Source of the DNA: Gammaproteobacteria bacterium
GTDB taxonomy: Bacteria; Pseudomonadota; Gammaproteobacteria; UBA6429; Thiohalophilaceae
NCBI GenBank assembly: GCA_016125505.1
Contig: WGLP01000002.1
Coordinates: forward strand, 1,116,001 to 1,180,000
Length of the DNA stretch: 64,000 nucleotides
Direction: 5' to 3'
In this document: positions 24,783 to 33,990 of the stretch, piece after piece
Numbering within the stretch: position 1 is the stretch's first letter
How the letters are laid out: every line of letters starts with the position of its first letter
Translations under genes and position numbers: made by a program
Notes under the pieces: model-generated
Told to the model about the DNA's origin: nothing
The model's input: only the letters and a program-made list of their open reading frames with translations
Database searches by the model: none

Positions 24783-26647
24783 GTGTAGAAACGCTCGGTC
24801 TGGTACCGTTGCGCCAGGAGTTTGTGCAGGTCGCGCAGGATGCTGAATGCCTGCTTCAGGGATTGCCGTTCCACCTGGCTCAGACTTTGCGGATCGATAA
24901 AGTTGTCGGGCGGCAGGCCCTGGGTATGTTGCAGCGCCTGGTGACGCAGGCGCAGGGTATTGAGGATATCGAGTGCGTCGTGGAGATCCGCGGCACTGGA
25001 TTGTGACAGCACGCTCGATCCCTGCATCGCCTGCAGGCGTTCGTAGGTGTTGACGCGGGTGACGCCGGCGGCAAGGGCAAACAGGCGCACGAGTTCGGTC
25101 AACGGAATCAGGCCGCCGAGTTTGATATCGAGTTGGTCGTGGTGTTCGTCATCGCTGACCAGCACGAACTGACGAAAGAATCCCAGCGGGATGCGGTGGC
25201 GGGTGGCATTGGCGGCCAGGTGCGCCAGAAAGATCTGGTTCGCGCTGGCCTGCGCCACTGCCGCCGGAAACAGTTGTTGCAACAACTCGGCATCACCGGC
25301 GATGACGCGCAGATCAAAAAAGTTGCAGGCCTCCATCACGCCCTTGTGATCCGGATGCAGTATCCAATGCGTAAAATATTCGCGCCAGCTTTTCAGCGGC
25401 TGCCGCCAGCGTGGATTACTGGCCATCACCTCGCCGGGACAATGCACGATGCCGCAGGCATCCAGACCGTCGCAGACGAATTGCGCGAGCCGTGCGAAAT
25501 ACTCGCCGTGCGTGTCAGCGGCGTAATCATCACTGAGTAGCAGGGCGTTATCCTGATCGCTGCCCGCGGTCATTTCCTGTCTGGCCAGAGAGCCGGCCGC
25601 CAGCCAGGCAAAGGCAATCGGCGCCTCGCCCAGTTCGGTTTGCGCCAGTGTCAGCAGGCGTTGGGTGAGGGCGTCGCCGATGGACGACATGATCTGGCCA
25701 AGGCGATACGCGGGAGTATGCGCATTGAACAGTTGCGCCTGCAGATCGCGCAACATCGCGCTCGCATCAACAAGTTCGGTGAGGGTCTGGGCCTTGTGAA
25801 TGCTGCGCACCAGTTGCAGGGGGTGATGACCTTGCTGGCGAATCAGATCGGTACTGGACAGGATGCCTGCGACCTCGTTGTCCTGCATCACCGGCAGGTG
25901 ATGTACGTTGTGCCGGTTCATGAGCAGCAGGGCATCGGCCAGGGTGGCGGTGGAGTCGATGGTGCGCACTTGCGTGCTCATGATTTCGCGCACGGTTTGG
26001 GTAATATCCCGGCCGGCGGCAATGCAGCGGCTGCGCAGATCCCGATCGGTAATGAGTCCGGTCAAGGCGCCGTTTTCTACCAGCAACAGGGACGATAATC
26101 CCTCGTCCGTCATCAGGCGGGCGGCATCGACGATGCGCATGTCCGGTGACGCCGTGATCGGTTTGCGCGCGATCAGCTGACCCACTTCCATATCCAGTTG
26201 CGTCTCGCCTTGCGCGGATTGTTGCGGCAGGTTATTAATGACGCGCCACAAACTCTGTTTGAGGGCGGCGCTGAAGTGTTCCGCGAATGCCGGGTATTGC
26301 TGGCTGAGTTGTTGGAAGCGTTCGCAGGATAAGGCGTACAACAGACTGTCTTCGCTCGCCTTGCCGTGAAGTTGCATGGCGTCATCGATACGCTCGCAGA
26401 GTGCACTATACAACTCGCCTTCGGCCAGTTTCTCGATCAATACCCCCTGTGCATTGCGAATGTCGATAACGCCCTGGCGCACGAGATAGAGCGATGCTTC
26501 GGCATCCGCCGGCGGGAAGGCCTGGCCGCGGCGTAAATAGCGAATGGAAAATGACTTGGGCAGTTGTTGTAAGGCATCGCCGGGCAGGAGATCAAATGGC
26601 GGATGCGCCACCAGAAAATCACGGATCTCTGCCAGTTCGATACTCAT
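24779..26647 (-). CDS. cNMP-binding/CBS/DUF294 nucleotidyltransferase-like protein (1)
   Basis: This 622-residue cytoplasmic protein has an N-terminal cyclic-nucleotide-binding fold (about 15-140), a CBS pair (about 150-275; DEGLSSLLLVENGALTGLIT and VHHLPVMQDNEVAGILSST), a nucleotidyltransferase-like domain with GSLARQEMTAGSDQDNALL at about 350, and the DUF294 C-terminal domain. The GS...DQD pattern recalls GlnD-type enzymes. It is coupled to the exonuclease by a four-base overlap. A nucleotide-sensing regulator of acetate use is plausible from location only. Confidence 0.85.
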   Translation of the reverse strand: MSIELAEIRDFLVAHPPFDLLPGDALQQLPKSFSIRYLRRGQAFPPADAEASLYLVRQGVIDIRNAQGVLIEKLAEGELYSALCERIDDAMQLHGKASEDSLLYALSCERFQQLSQQYPAFAEHFSAALKQSLWRVINNLPQQSAQGETQLDMEVGQLIARKPITASPDMRIVDAARLMTDEGLSSLLLVENGALTGLITDRDLRSRCIAAGRDITQTVREIMSTQVRTIDSTATLADALLLMNRHNVHHLPVMQDNEVAGILSSTDLIRQQGHHPLQLVRSIHKAQTLTELVDASAMLRDLQAQLFNAHTPAYRLGQIMSSIGDALTQRLLTLAQTELGEAPIAFAWLAAGSLARQEMTAGSDQDNALLLSDDYAADTHGEYFARLAQFVCDGLDACGIVHCPGEVMASNPRWRQPLKSWREYFTHWILHPDHKGVMEACNFFDLRVIAGDAELLQQLFPAAVAQASANQIFLAHLAANATRHRIPLGFFRQFVLVSDDEHHDQLDIKLGGLIPLTELVRLFALAAGVTRVNTYERLQAMQGSSVLSQSSAADLHDALDILNTLRLRHQALQHTQGLPPDNFIDPQSLSQVERQSLKQAFSILRDLHKLLAQRYQTERFYT

Positions 26648-26710
26648 ACGACAAGTTTAAATTAAGTCTTCCGAAATAGTGACCACAGAGGGCCAAAGAT
26701 AACCCGTATT

Positions 26711-26810
26711 GTCATGCCGGAATACGCAAAGCGTATATCCGGCATCCAGTGACTTTTTACCGGTAAAGACACTGGATTCCGGATAACGGCTTCGCCGTTT
26801 CCGGAATGAC
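26711..26810. repeat. 100-bp palindromic intergenic element
   Basis: The element begins GTCATGCCGGAA and ends TTCCGGAATGAC. Its halves pair through ATCCGGCATCCAGTGACTTT and its complement, and each half holds a small hairpin (TACGC-AAA-GCGTA and ACGGC-TTC-GCCGT). This structure fits a short mobile repeat (MITE- or REP-like). It lies in the 327-base gap between the DUF294 gene and the symporter; the rest of the gap holds only the symporter terminator. Confidence 0.8.
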
Positions 26811-26924
26811 CAGGATATTATTTCGGAACGGGTATTTTGTATACCCACTGTTGTTGTATCGCGCACAAGTCATCATACCGTTTACAACATGACATTTATC
26901 AACCCGACATAATTTTCTCTTCGT

Positions 26925-26953
26925 AAAAAAACAACCCCGCCGGAGCGGGGTTG
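26925..26953 (-). terminator. Terminator after the acetate symporter
   Basis: On the minus strand AACCCCGC, a TCCG loop and GCGGGGTT are followed by a run of seven T (GTTTTTTT), 20 bases past the symporter stop at 26975. A textbook intrinsic terminator. Confidence 0.88.
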
Positions 26954-26974
26954 GGTTGGCTGACACGGGTGCGC

Positions 26975-28759
26975 TTAATGCCCGCTTGCGCCGCCGGCGC
27001 CGCGCGGTACGCGAATGTCTTCCACCAGGTGCTGGATATGCTCCGGCGGTGGCGGGGTGATACGCGAAACGATCATCGCGGTGATGAAGTTCAGCAACGC
27101 GCCGACAGCACCGATGGATTCCGGCTGGATACCCATGACCCAGTGCGTCGCATCGTTCGGCAGGTTGTTGGTGCCGGGGATGAAGAACCAACCCTTATAC
27201 ACAAAGATGTAAATCAGGGTGAAGCCCAGGCCAACCAGCATGCCGGTGACTGCCGCGGCATTGTTGATGCGCTTGTTGAAGATCCCCATCATCAAGGCCG
27301 GGAACAGGGACGATGCCGCCAGACCGAAGGCCAGGGCCACGACCTGCGCCGCGAAGCCGGGCGGATGTATCCCCAGCAAACCGGCAACGACAATGGCACC
27401 CGCCATGGCGATGCGCGCCGCCAGCAATTCCTGTTTCTCGTTGATTTGCGGCGCGAAGATCCCTTTGAGCAGGTCATGGGAAATGGCGGTGGAGATAGCC
27501 AATAACAATCCCGCGGCCGTCGACAAGGCGGCGGCCAGACCGCCGGCGATGACCAGGGCGATCACCCAGTTAGGCAACTTGGCGATTTCCGGGTTGGCCA
27601 ATACCATGATGTCGCGGTCGACCTTGACCATCTCGTTGCCTTTCCAGCCCCTGCTTGCTGCAGTAGCGGCATACTTCTCGTTCTTGTCGTTGTAGTACTC
27701 GATCCGGCCATCGCCGTTTTTATCCTCGAACTTGAGCAGGCCGGTGGTTTCCCAGTTCTTGAACCAGGCCGGGCGATCGTCGTATTTCAGATTGGCCTCA
27801 GCCGTATTGCCGCTGATTTCACCCGGTTGCACGGTCTTGATGAAGTTGTAGATCGCCATGGCGCCAACCGCCGGTGCCGTGGTGTACAGAATGGCGATGA
27901 ACACCAGGGCCCAACCGGTAGAGGAGCGAGCGTCACGTACCTTGGGTACCGTGAAGAAACGGACAATCACGTGCGGCAGGCCCGCGGTACCGATCATCAG
28001 TGACAAGGTCAGCAGGAACAGATTGAGCGTTGTCCCTTTCTGCGCCGTGTACTGCGCGAAGCCGATGTCGACCAACACCTGGTTGAGCTTGTCCAGCATG
28101 TGCGCGCCATCATGCAAGGTGCTGCCCAGACCCAGTTGCGGCAGCGGGTTGCCGGTCAGTTGCAGTGAAATAAAGATCGCCGGAATCGTGTAAGCAAAGA
28201 TCAACACCACGTACTGGGCGATCTGGGTATAGGTAATGCCCTTCATGCCGCCGAGTACGGCATAAATAAACACGATGGCCATACCCACGATCACACCGCT
28301 GGTGAAGTCGATCTCCAGGAAGCGCGAGAAGGCCACGCCGATACCTTTCATCTGACCGATTACATAGGTAATCGAGGCGACGATCAAACAGATGACGGCG
28401 ACGATACGTGCGGTCTTCGAGTAGAAGCGTTCGCCGATGAACTCCGGCACGGTGAATTTACCGAACTTGCGCAGGTAAGGCGCCAGCAGCATTGCCAGCA
28501 ACACATAACCACCGGTCCAGCCCATGAGGTACACCGATGCGTCATAACCGTTGAACGCGATCAGGCCCGCCATGGAGATGAACGATGCAGCCGACATCCA
28601 GTCGGCGGCGGTGGCCATGCCGTTGGCGACAGGGTGCACGCCCTTACCAGCAACATAAAATTCACCGGTGGTACTAGCTTTGGCCCGGAGAGCGATGCCG
28701 ATGTACAACAGGAAGGTGAAACCGACGACGCTATAGGTCCAGATTTGTAGATTAGTCAT
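26975..28759 (-). CDS. Cation/acetate symporter, VC_2705-type SSS family
   Basis: This 594-residue sodium:solute symporter has about 13 transmembrane helices, starting ITNLQIWTYSVVGFTFLLY-like, with family signature segments GMATAADWMSAASFISMAG and AAALSTAAGLLLAISTAISH. Between helices, around residues 310-395, it carries a soluble insert with an EF-hand-like loop DKNGDGRIE (about 346-354), which is typical of the VC_2705 subfamily. It follows the DUF4212 gene by ten bases, its usual partner. Nearby acs makes acetate the likely substrate. Confidence 0.9.
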   Translation of the reverse strand: MTNLQIWTYSVVGFTFLLYIGIALRAKASTTGEFYVAGKGVHPVANGMATAADWMSAASFISMAGLIAFNGYDASVYLMGWTGGYVLLAMLLAPYLRKFGKFTVPEFIGERFYSKTARIVAVICLIVASITYVIGQMKGIGVAFSRFLEIDFTSGVIVGMAIVFIYAVLGGMKGITYTQIAQYVVLIFAYTIPAIFISLQLTGNPLPQLGLGSTLHDGAHMLDKLNQVLVDIGFAQYTAQKGTTLNLFLLTLSLMIGTAGLPHVIVRFFTVPKVRDARSSTGWALVFIAILYTTAPAVGAMAIYNFIKTVQPGEISGNTAEANLKYDDRPAWFKNWETTGLLKFEDKNGDGRIEYYNDKNEKYAATAASRGWKGNEMVKVDRDIMVLANPEIAKLPNWVIALVIAGGLAAALSTAAGLLLAISTAISHDLLKGIFAPQINEKQELLAARIAMAGAIVVAGLLGIHPPGFAAQVVALAFGLAASSLFPALMMGIFNKRINNAAAVTGMLVGLGFTLIYIFVYKGWFFIPGTNNLPNDATHWVMGIQPESIGAVGALLNFITAMIVSRITPPPPEHIQHLVEDIRVPRGAGGASGH

Positions 28760-28769
28760 AACGGCCCCC

Positions 28770-29027
28770 TTAGTCTTCGTGAACGTCGAATTGACGATCC
28801 AGTTTGTTCATGCGTGCGGCATAAACAAAGATCAGAATCACGAAGGTGTAGATGGAGCCTTGTTGCGCGAACCAGAATCCCAGTGGGTAGCCACCAATTT
28901 TGATCTGATTCAGTTCGTTAACAAGCAGAATGCCACAGACGTATGACACGATGAACCAGATGACCAGGCAGATTGTCAGAAGGCGTAGATTGGCCTTCCA
29001 ATAAGCCGCTTTAGCAGACGGTTGCAT
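28770..29027 (-). CDS. DUF4212 symporter small subunit
   Basis: This 85-residue protein has two transmembrane helices (about 14-35 and 50-70) and a start like AKAAYWKANLRLL, with the signature WFIVSYVCGILL and GFWFAQQGSIYTFVILIF. The DUF4212/TIGR03647 family is nearly always encoded just before a VC_2705-type symporter and is thought to act with it. It is preceded by AGGAGG. Confidence 0.9.
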   Translation of the reverse strand: MQPSAKAAYWKANLRLLTICLVIWFIVSYVCGILLVNELNQIKIGGYPLGFWFAQQGSIYTFVILIFVYAARMNKLDRQFDVHED

Positions 29028-29214
29028 GATGGACCTCCTCTTCTTTGTGATGAGTTTTTATTTATAAATTTTGGTAATGGGGCAGACGGCCCTGTCTTGA
29101 CACGCTATCCATCCGGGATACCGGTTTTCTCCAACAACGAAACCTTGGCGGTATCGTAATGAAGTCTGTCTGAACTTGCCATCGTGACGAGAAAGGCGCG
29201 TTCATTAACATTAG

Positions 29215-31119
29215 TTATAGCTGATAATCCAATGCAAGTTTGGCTTGTAATTTGCGCGCCTGACGAAATGCCTCTTTCAGAATGCGCCGTTCAAGTTCAT
29301 TCAACTCATTCGGATCGAGATAATTGTGCAAGGCTACACGATTTAATGCTTGTTGGCGATGCTTCCTCATTCGCAATAGTTGAATATATTGATATGCTTC
29401 TATCCATGAATCCACCGCCTCCTGGCGCAGCGCACCGCAGGCAGCAGCCTGAGTCAGACGCTCAATGGTGTTTGTTTCATCAATGCTGTTGGCCAGGGCG
29501 ATAATCCGGGCAGCATCCACGAACGGCGTTACGCCGTGCAGTTTCAAATCAATCGCATTGGGATGATCGCCGCCGCTTTGAGTGACAAAATCGCGAATCA
29601 GGCCTAATGGTGGACGGTTACTCAAGGCGGTCGCTGCCATCTGCCGGCGAAATCGGCTGTTTTGCGTTGTCTTGCCGTGCAACCATTGACGCAATGTCCG
29701 TACGGGTTGTTCAGCGCCGGCGAGAGGGCGAAAATCAAAAAATATCGATGCCTTGAGTAGATGTTCCGGCGTGCCGGCATCGATCCAGCGCGCAAAACGA
29801 TCCTGCCACTCCGACATACTCAGACAACACTCGGGGTTACTGGCCATGATATTGCCGGGGCAGAGTGGAAAGCCGACCTCCGCCAGCGCCAGATTGATCT
29901 GTTTTGCCAGCGGCAGAAAAGCCACGCGAATATCGTCAGAATTTTCACCTGCCTGCACTTCAAACAGTATGCCGTTGTCCTGATCGGTTTTCAGTGTCTG
30001 TTCCATCCGGCCTTCACTGCCGAAGGCGAGCCAGGTGTAGGCATGTGCCGGTTTACCGTAAGTGTCTTCGCAGATGCGGATCACCTGTTGCGTGATCAGA
30101 TCGTTCAGCGTGGTGATCAAGCGCATTAACTGGCTGACCGAGGCGCCCTGGGCGAGCATCTGATCGGCGAACTGTGCAATCTGTGCACTCAGGCGTTTGA
30201 GGCTGGCAATGTCATGGCTGTTTTGAATCGCGCGGCTGAGTGTGCCCAGTCCGACGCGCTGCAGCGAAAACAGATCGCGCTCGGATAACAGGCCGAGAAA
30301 ACGTCCGCGGTCGACCACGCAGACATGCCCGACGCCTTTGCCCGCCATGAATAGCGCCGCCTCGTAGGCAAAATTCTCCGGTGATAAAAACTCCTGTAAT
30401 GGCGTCATCACTTCAGCCACAGGTGAATTGATGTCGATCTCCGCCAGGGTGACGCGGACCATCACGTCACGCAGCGTCAGTATGCCGATGGGATGCTGCT
30501 GCGTATCCAGGATCGCGATACTGCGGCGATGCGCGGCCTCGATGGTTTCCAGGGCTGTGCGAATCGGCGTGTCCGGCGTACAACTGATCGGTTTGCTCGA
30601 AAGTAAATTGCGCAAGGGGGCATTCAACGGGTTGTCGTCCGAGACTGTCGCCAATGAATTTGCCTGCACGTCGCGCAGGACCTGCGTCAGCAGGTGACTT
30701 AATCTTTGCGTGCAGAAATCACGGAAGGGCCCGCTGTGATCCAACAGGTAATGAAATTCTTCTTTCGAAACTTCCAGGCATTCGCACGCCTCGATCGCGC
30801 GATGCTGGGTCTGGCTGGGCCGGTTACTCAACAAGGCCCCGATAGGAAAACATTCGCCGGGACCGAGTTCCCAGACCGGCGTCATGTGTGCGCCGTCCGC
30901 CGATGCGACTTCGCCGCGGACACGGCCCTGCTTGATGATGTAAAACGTGGACGGCACGCTATCCGTGGGCTGGCGAATGATCTGGTTTTTCGTGTAGTGG
31001 TTTTGCCGGCTGTGGGAAACGAGATGCGCGAGTTCCGCCTGATCCATTTTATTGAATGGAGCGTACTGGATGAGGAAACTGATCTCGGCACGCAAGTGTT
31101 CGGCGTTGGCGTCGGTCAT
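29215..31119 (-). CDS. cNMP-binding/CBS/DUF294 nucleotidyltransferase-like protein (2)
   Basis: This 634-residue paralogue of the protein at 24779-26647 has the same domain order: cyclic-nucleotide-binding fold (about 20-140), CBS pair (175-300), nucleotidyltransferase-like domain with FGSEGRMEQTLKTDQDNG at about 365, and the DUF294 C-terminal domain (about 490-630). Here the GSEGR motif is canonical, whereas copy 1 has GSLAR. It lies upstream of the DUF4212/symporter pair after a 187-base gap. Two such proteins around one acetate locus suggest division of labour. Confidence 0.87.
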   Translation of the reverse strand: MTDANAEHLRAEISFLIQYAPFNKMDQAELAHLVSHSRQNHYTKNQIIRQPTDSVPSTFYIIKQGRVRGEVASADGAHMTPVWELGPGECFPIGALLSNRPSQTQHRAIEACECLEVSKEEFHYLLDHSGPFRDFCTQRLSHLLTQVLRDVQANSLATVSDDNPLNAPLRNLLSSKPISCTPDTPIRTALETIEAAHRRSIAILDTQQHPIGILTLRDVMVRVTLAEIDINSPVAEVMTPLQEFLSPENFAYEAALFMAGKGVGHVCVVDRGRFLGLLSERDLFSLQRVGLGTLSRAIQNSHDIASLKRLSAQIAQFADQMLAQGASVSQLMRLITTLNDLITQQVIRICEDTYGKPAHAYTWLAFGSEGRMEQTLKTDQDNGILFEVQAGENSDDIRVAFLPLAKQINLALAEVGFPLCPGNIMASNPECCLSMSEWQDRFARWIDAGTPEHLLKASIFFDFRPLAGAEQPVRTLRQWLHGKTTQNSRFRRQMAATALSNRPPLGLIRDFVTQSGGDHPNAIDLKLHGVTPFVDAARIIALANSIDETNTIERLTQAAACGALRQEAVDSWIEAYQYIQLLRMRKHRQQALNRVALHNYLDPNELNELERRILKEAFRQARKLQAKLALDYQL

Positions 31120-31189
31120 CTCGGCGGTGCGGGTAATTTTTTCCTCTTATACGCACGCCGCTGGAGATTGTCCAGCATCAAACGACCAG

Positions 31190-31951
31190 TCAGTCTTCCG
31201 TGCGCTTGCGTAATATTTCCAGCGCGTGGATATAGCGTTGAATGTTGGCGCCAACCGCCATGTTCAGATTCACGAAGGCACAACCCAGGCGCTGACCGGC
31301 TTCGCGCTGATTGCGGTTGTTGGGAAAACGGCTTCTGACTTCGAGGACGATCTCGGCAGCTTCGTGTTCGGGCAGCAGCAAACGGCATCTATCCAGGAGC
31401 GTCCCCGGTTCGAGGTTGAGCCGGTACTTCTCATCCAGGATGGCGAGTCCGCCCGCACTGATATCGAGTACCGTGTAGCGATCGGTACCCCCTGACTCGT
31501 TGACCAACTCAACATGCGCGGGCACACCCAGCGGGACCCGGACGCGGTAGGCCTGACGGCGCTGGATCCAGAGCAGGGTATCCGGGATAGGGATCGCAAA
31601 CACCGGTTGGCCCTGGTACTTGGCCTTGGTAATGGAAGACACCGTGAATTGCACATCAATCCCTTCCAGTTCGCTTTTGAAAATGATGCGGTCCGCCTTG
31701 AGCATCTGTTGATTGATGCTTTCATTGGGGCCGTAATCGAGAGCAACCAGATCCATGTCGCGGATGACTTCGAGGATGGCGGTATTCATGGTCTGTGTGC
31801 CGCCATTGAACGTGGCCGAGACCATGCAGTTGTTTTTGGCGAGCTGACGTAATTTCTGCACAATGCCAATACGATTGGCGACCAAAAATTCTTCCTGGTT
31901 GACGGCGCTGTCTTGCCGGGCCTGTTTGACCGGTGTCGTCGGTTCAGACAT
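31190..31951 (-). CDS. PilZ-domain c-di-GMP receptor, YcgR-like
   Basis: This 253-residue protein has an N-terminal YcgR-type domain (about 20-125) and a PilZ domain (about 128-240) with the binding motifs RRQAYRVRVPL and DISAGGLAIL. Both RxxxR and D/NxSxxG are intact, so c-di-GMP binding is expected. No flagellar genes are in the window, so the output could be motility or something else. It may be a target of the diguanylate cyclases at both ends of the window. Confidence 0.88.
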   Translation of the reverse strand: MSEPTTPVKQARQDSAVNQEEFLVANRIGIVQKLRQLAKNNCMVSATFNGGTQTMNTAILEVIRDMDLVALDYGPNESINQQMLKADRIIFKSELEGIDVQFTVSSITKAKYQGQPVFAIPIPDTLLWIQRRQAYRVRVPLGVPAHVELVNESGGTDRYTVLDISAGGLAILDEKYRLNLEPGTLLDRCRLLLPEHEAAEIVLEVRSRFPNNRNQREAGQRLGCAFVNLNMAVGANIQRYIHALEILRKRTED

Positions 31952-32008
31952 TGGGGTACAACTTCCTCCGTGCGTATTCGTCCTGTCCGCTTACTGTGTA
32001 TCGGACAT

Positions 32009-32905
32009 TCAGGGAAATATTTCAATGACCTCTTGATGTATTTGCGGGATCAGCGCCAGTTTCCAGTTTTCCCTGGCCCATGCCCATAATTCAGGCAATG
32101 CGCCGTGTTGGAGTTCCGGCGGGACGGCCTGCCCGAGAAACTGCAACGCGGCGTAGAGCAGGGGGCTGGCCTGGTCCTGATTCAATGCCGGGGCGAAGGT
32201 CTGTTTACTCAATTTTTCACCCTTGGCAGTAACCGCCACGGGATGGTGCGCATAGCCGGGACTGGGCAGGCCAAGCAGGGCCTGAATCAGCCGTTGCCGA
32301 GGAGTGGAATCCAGCAGATCGGCTCCGCGCACCACTTCGGTCATCCCTTGTTCGGCGTCATCGAACCCGGTCGCCAGTTGATAGGCGACGTAGCCGTCCG
32401 CCCGCAACAGGACGAAATCGCCTGCCTCCGTGACCGGATCACAGCGCTGCGGTCCCTGAATTTTATCCACGAATTCAATGATCTCTTCTGGCACGCGCAG
32501 TCGCCAGGCGCGGGGAGTTTGGTGCGGGGCCAGGCCATTACGGCAGGTGCCGGGATAGAGGCCGGAAGGGCTGGCCTGGGCGATGTCCTTACGGCTGCAG
32601 GCACAGGGATAGGCCAGACCCGCCTGGCGCAATTGCGCCAGGGCGTCTGCATAGTAGCCGTGGCGCTGACTCTGGTAAGTCACCGGGCCATCCCACTCAA
32701 AACCGAAGGCGTCCAGGGTCCGCAGGATAGCGTCACTGGCCCCGGCAACCTCCCGCGGCGGGTCGATGTCTTCAATCCTGAGCCACCATTCGCCACCCTG
32801 ACTGCGTGCCTCCAGATAACTGGCGGTGGCGGCAATCAGTGAGCCGAAGTGCAGCGGGCCGGTGGGGGATGGGGCAAAGCGACCTCGGTAAGTAATATCA
32901 GTCAT
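32009..32905 (-). CDS. gluQ: Glutamyl-Q tRNA(Asp) synthetase
   Basis: This 298-residue truncated GluRS paralogue charges queuosine-34 of tRNA-Asp with glutamate. It has RFAPSPTGPLHFGSL (HIGH-like), zinc-binding CACSRKD...CR, and KLSKQTFAPA (KMSKS-like), and lacks an anticodon-binding domain. QueF, needed for queuosine, is encoded 6 kb away. It overlaps the nitroreductase end by eight bases. Confidence 0.93.
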   Translation of the reverse strand: MTDITYRGRFAPSPTGPLHFGSLIAATASYLEARSQGGEWWLRIEDIDPPREVAGASDAILRTLDAFGFEWDGPVTYQSQRHGYYADALAQLRQAGLAYPCACSRKDIAQASPSGLYPGTCRNGLAPHQTPRAWRLRVPEEIIEFVDKIQGPQRCDPVTEAGDFVLLRADGYVAYQLATGFDDAEQGMTEVVRGADLLDSTPRQRLIQALLGLPSPGYAHHPVAVTAKGEKLSKQTFAPALNQDQASPLLYAALQFLGQAVPPELQHGALPELWAWARENWKLALIPQIHQEVIEIFP

Positions 32906-33563
32906 ACCAGCGGGTAAAGGTCTCGACGGGTTCGCGCGCCTGGCGGAACTGATTCACCGCCTGCGACATGTCCGCATAACCCAGGGCCATGCCGCAGACC
33001 ACGGCCACCTCGCTCGATAGCCCCAGGAGTTCGCGGACCTCATCCGGGTATTCGGCCAGGGAGGCCTGGGGGCAGGTATCCAGGCCCAGGGCCTTGGCGG
33101 CCAGCATCACGTTCTGGATAAACATGCCCAGATCCATCCAGGAGCCCTGGTTAAGTTGCTTATCGATCAGGAATATCAGACCGACGGGCGCGCCGAAAAA
33201 ACGGTAATTATTCTCCCAGGCGATCTTCTGGCGGTCCTTGTCGTCGCGGGCGATACCCAGCGCGGTATACAGCGCCTTGCCGCACGCAATCCGGCGCCGG
33301 CGATACGGGTCCACCCAGGTATCCGGGTAGTAGGCGTAGTCTGGATTGGGATCGATATGCTGCTCCCGCCGGGCGAGCAGGCGCTGAGTCAGGCTTGCCT
33401 TGGTGTCGCCGCGCAGCACCGCGACCTGCCAGGGCTGGGTATTGGTGCCGGACGGTGCCCAGCGCGCCGCAGCCAGGATCTCGCGGATCAGTTCGTCGCC
33501 CACCGGCTTGTCGAGAAAGGCGCGAACGCAGAGTCTTGCCTGCATGACCTGTAAGGTGTCCAT
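32898..33563 (-). CDS. Nitroreductase-family FMN oxidoreductase
   Basis: This 221-residue protein has VMQARLCVRAFLDKPV, the FMN-binding AARWAPSGTNTQPWQVAVL and a family C-terminal GMALGYAD. It uses NAD(P)H to reduce nitro compounds or quinones; the physiological substrate cannot be read from sequence. It is coupled to gluQ (eight-base overlap). Confidence 0.9.
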   Translation of the reverse strand: MDTLQVMQARLCVRAFLDKPVGDELIREILAAARWAPSGTNTQPWQVAVLRGDTKASLTQRLLARREQHIDPNPDYAYYPDTWVDPYRRRRIACGKALYTALGIARDDKDRQKIAWENNYRFFGAPVGLIFLIDKQLNQGSWMDLGMFIQNVMLAAKALGLDTCPQASLAEYPDEVRELLGLSSEVAVVCGMALGYADMSQAVNQFRQAREPVETFTRWYD

Positions 33564-33669
33564 GAGTCTGTTTTCACCTGCTGGTTAATATGAAAGCGCT
33601 AAAGAAAACCGAATTTATGCCGAAGTTTTTGCATACATTTCACACTGATGCAAGACAGGAAAAACGGCG

Positions 33670-33975
33670 ATGTCGGACGACAGAGTGGTCATACATGGTA
33701 CGCGGGAGGATGGCAGCAAGCTACGTCCGGGCGACTGGATCGAGCGATTGTCGTCGACACTGGCCAGCTTCAGCAGTGACCGGCGTTTACGTTACAACGT
33801 CAGCGTCAAGCCGTGCATGATCGATGGTCAGAAGTGCCTGGTAGTGGCGCGTTGTCTGGCGGAAGTGGACCCACAGGCCTACCAGTTCATTATGGCGTTT
33901 GCCGAGAGCAACCGTTTGCGAGTACAGATCGATCGCCGGCAGGGCGAACGGGCATTAGCGTGTCCCGCCGCGTGA
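33670..33975 (+). CDS. DUF3579 protein
   Basis: This 101-residue protein matches the DUF3579 pattern: DWIERLSSTLASFSSDRRL, then YNVSVKPCMIDGQKCLVVA and PQAYQFIMAFAESNRLRV. The family occurs in beta- and gammaproteobacteria and has no known role. It converges with dksA, leaving only 15 bases between the stops. Confidence 0.8.
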   Translation: MSDDRVVIHGTREDGSKLRPGDWIERLSSTLASFSSDRRLRYNVSVKPCMIDGQKCLVVARCLAEVDPQAYQFIMAFAESNRLRVQIDRRQGERALACPAA

Positions 33976-33990
33976 ACGGCGCTGACTGAA

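Noticed and set aside
26757..27191. Minus-strand ORF of 144 codons after the symporter
   Set aside because: It overlaps the symporter end in another frame, then the terminator and part of the palindromic element.
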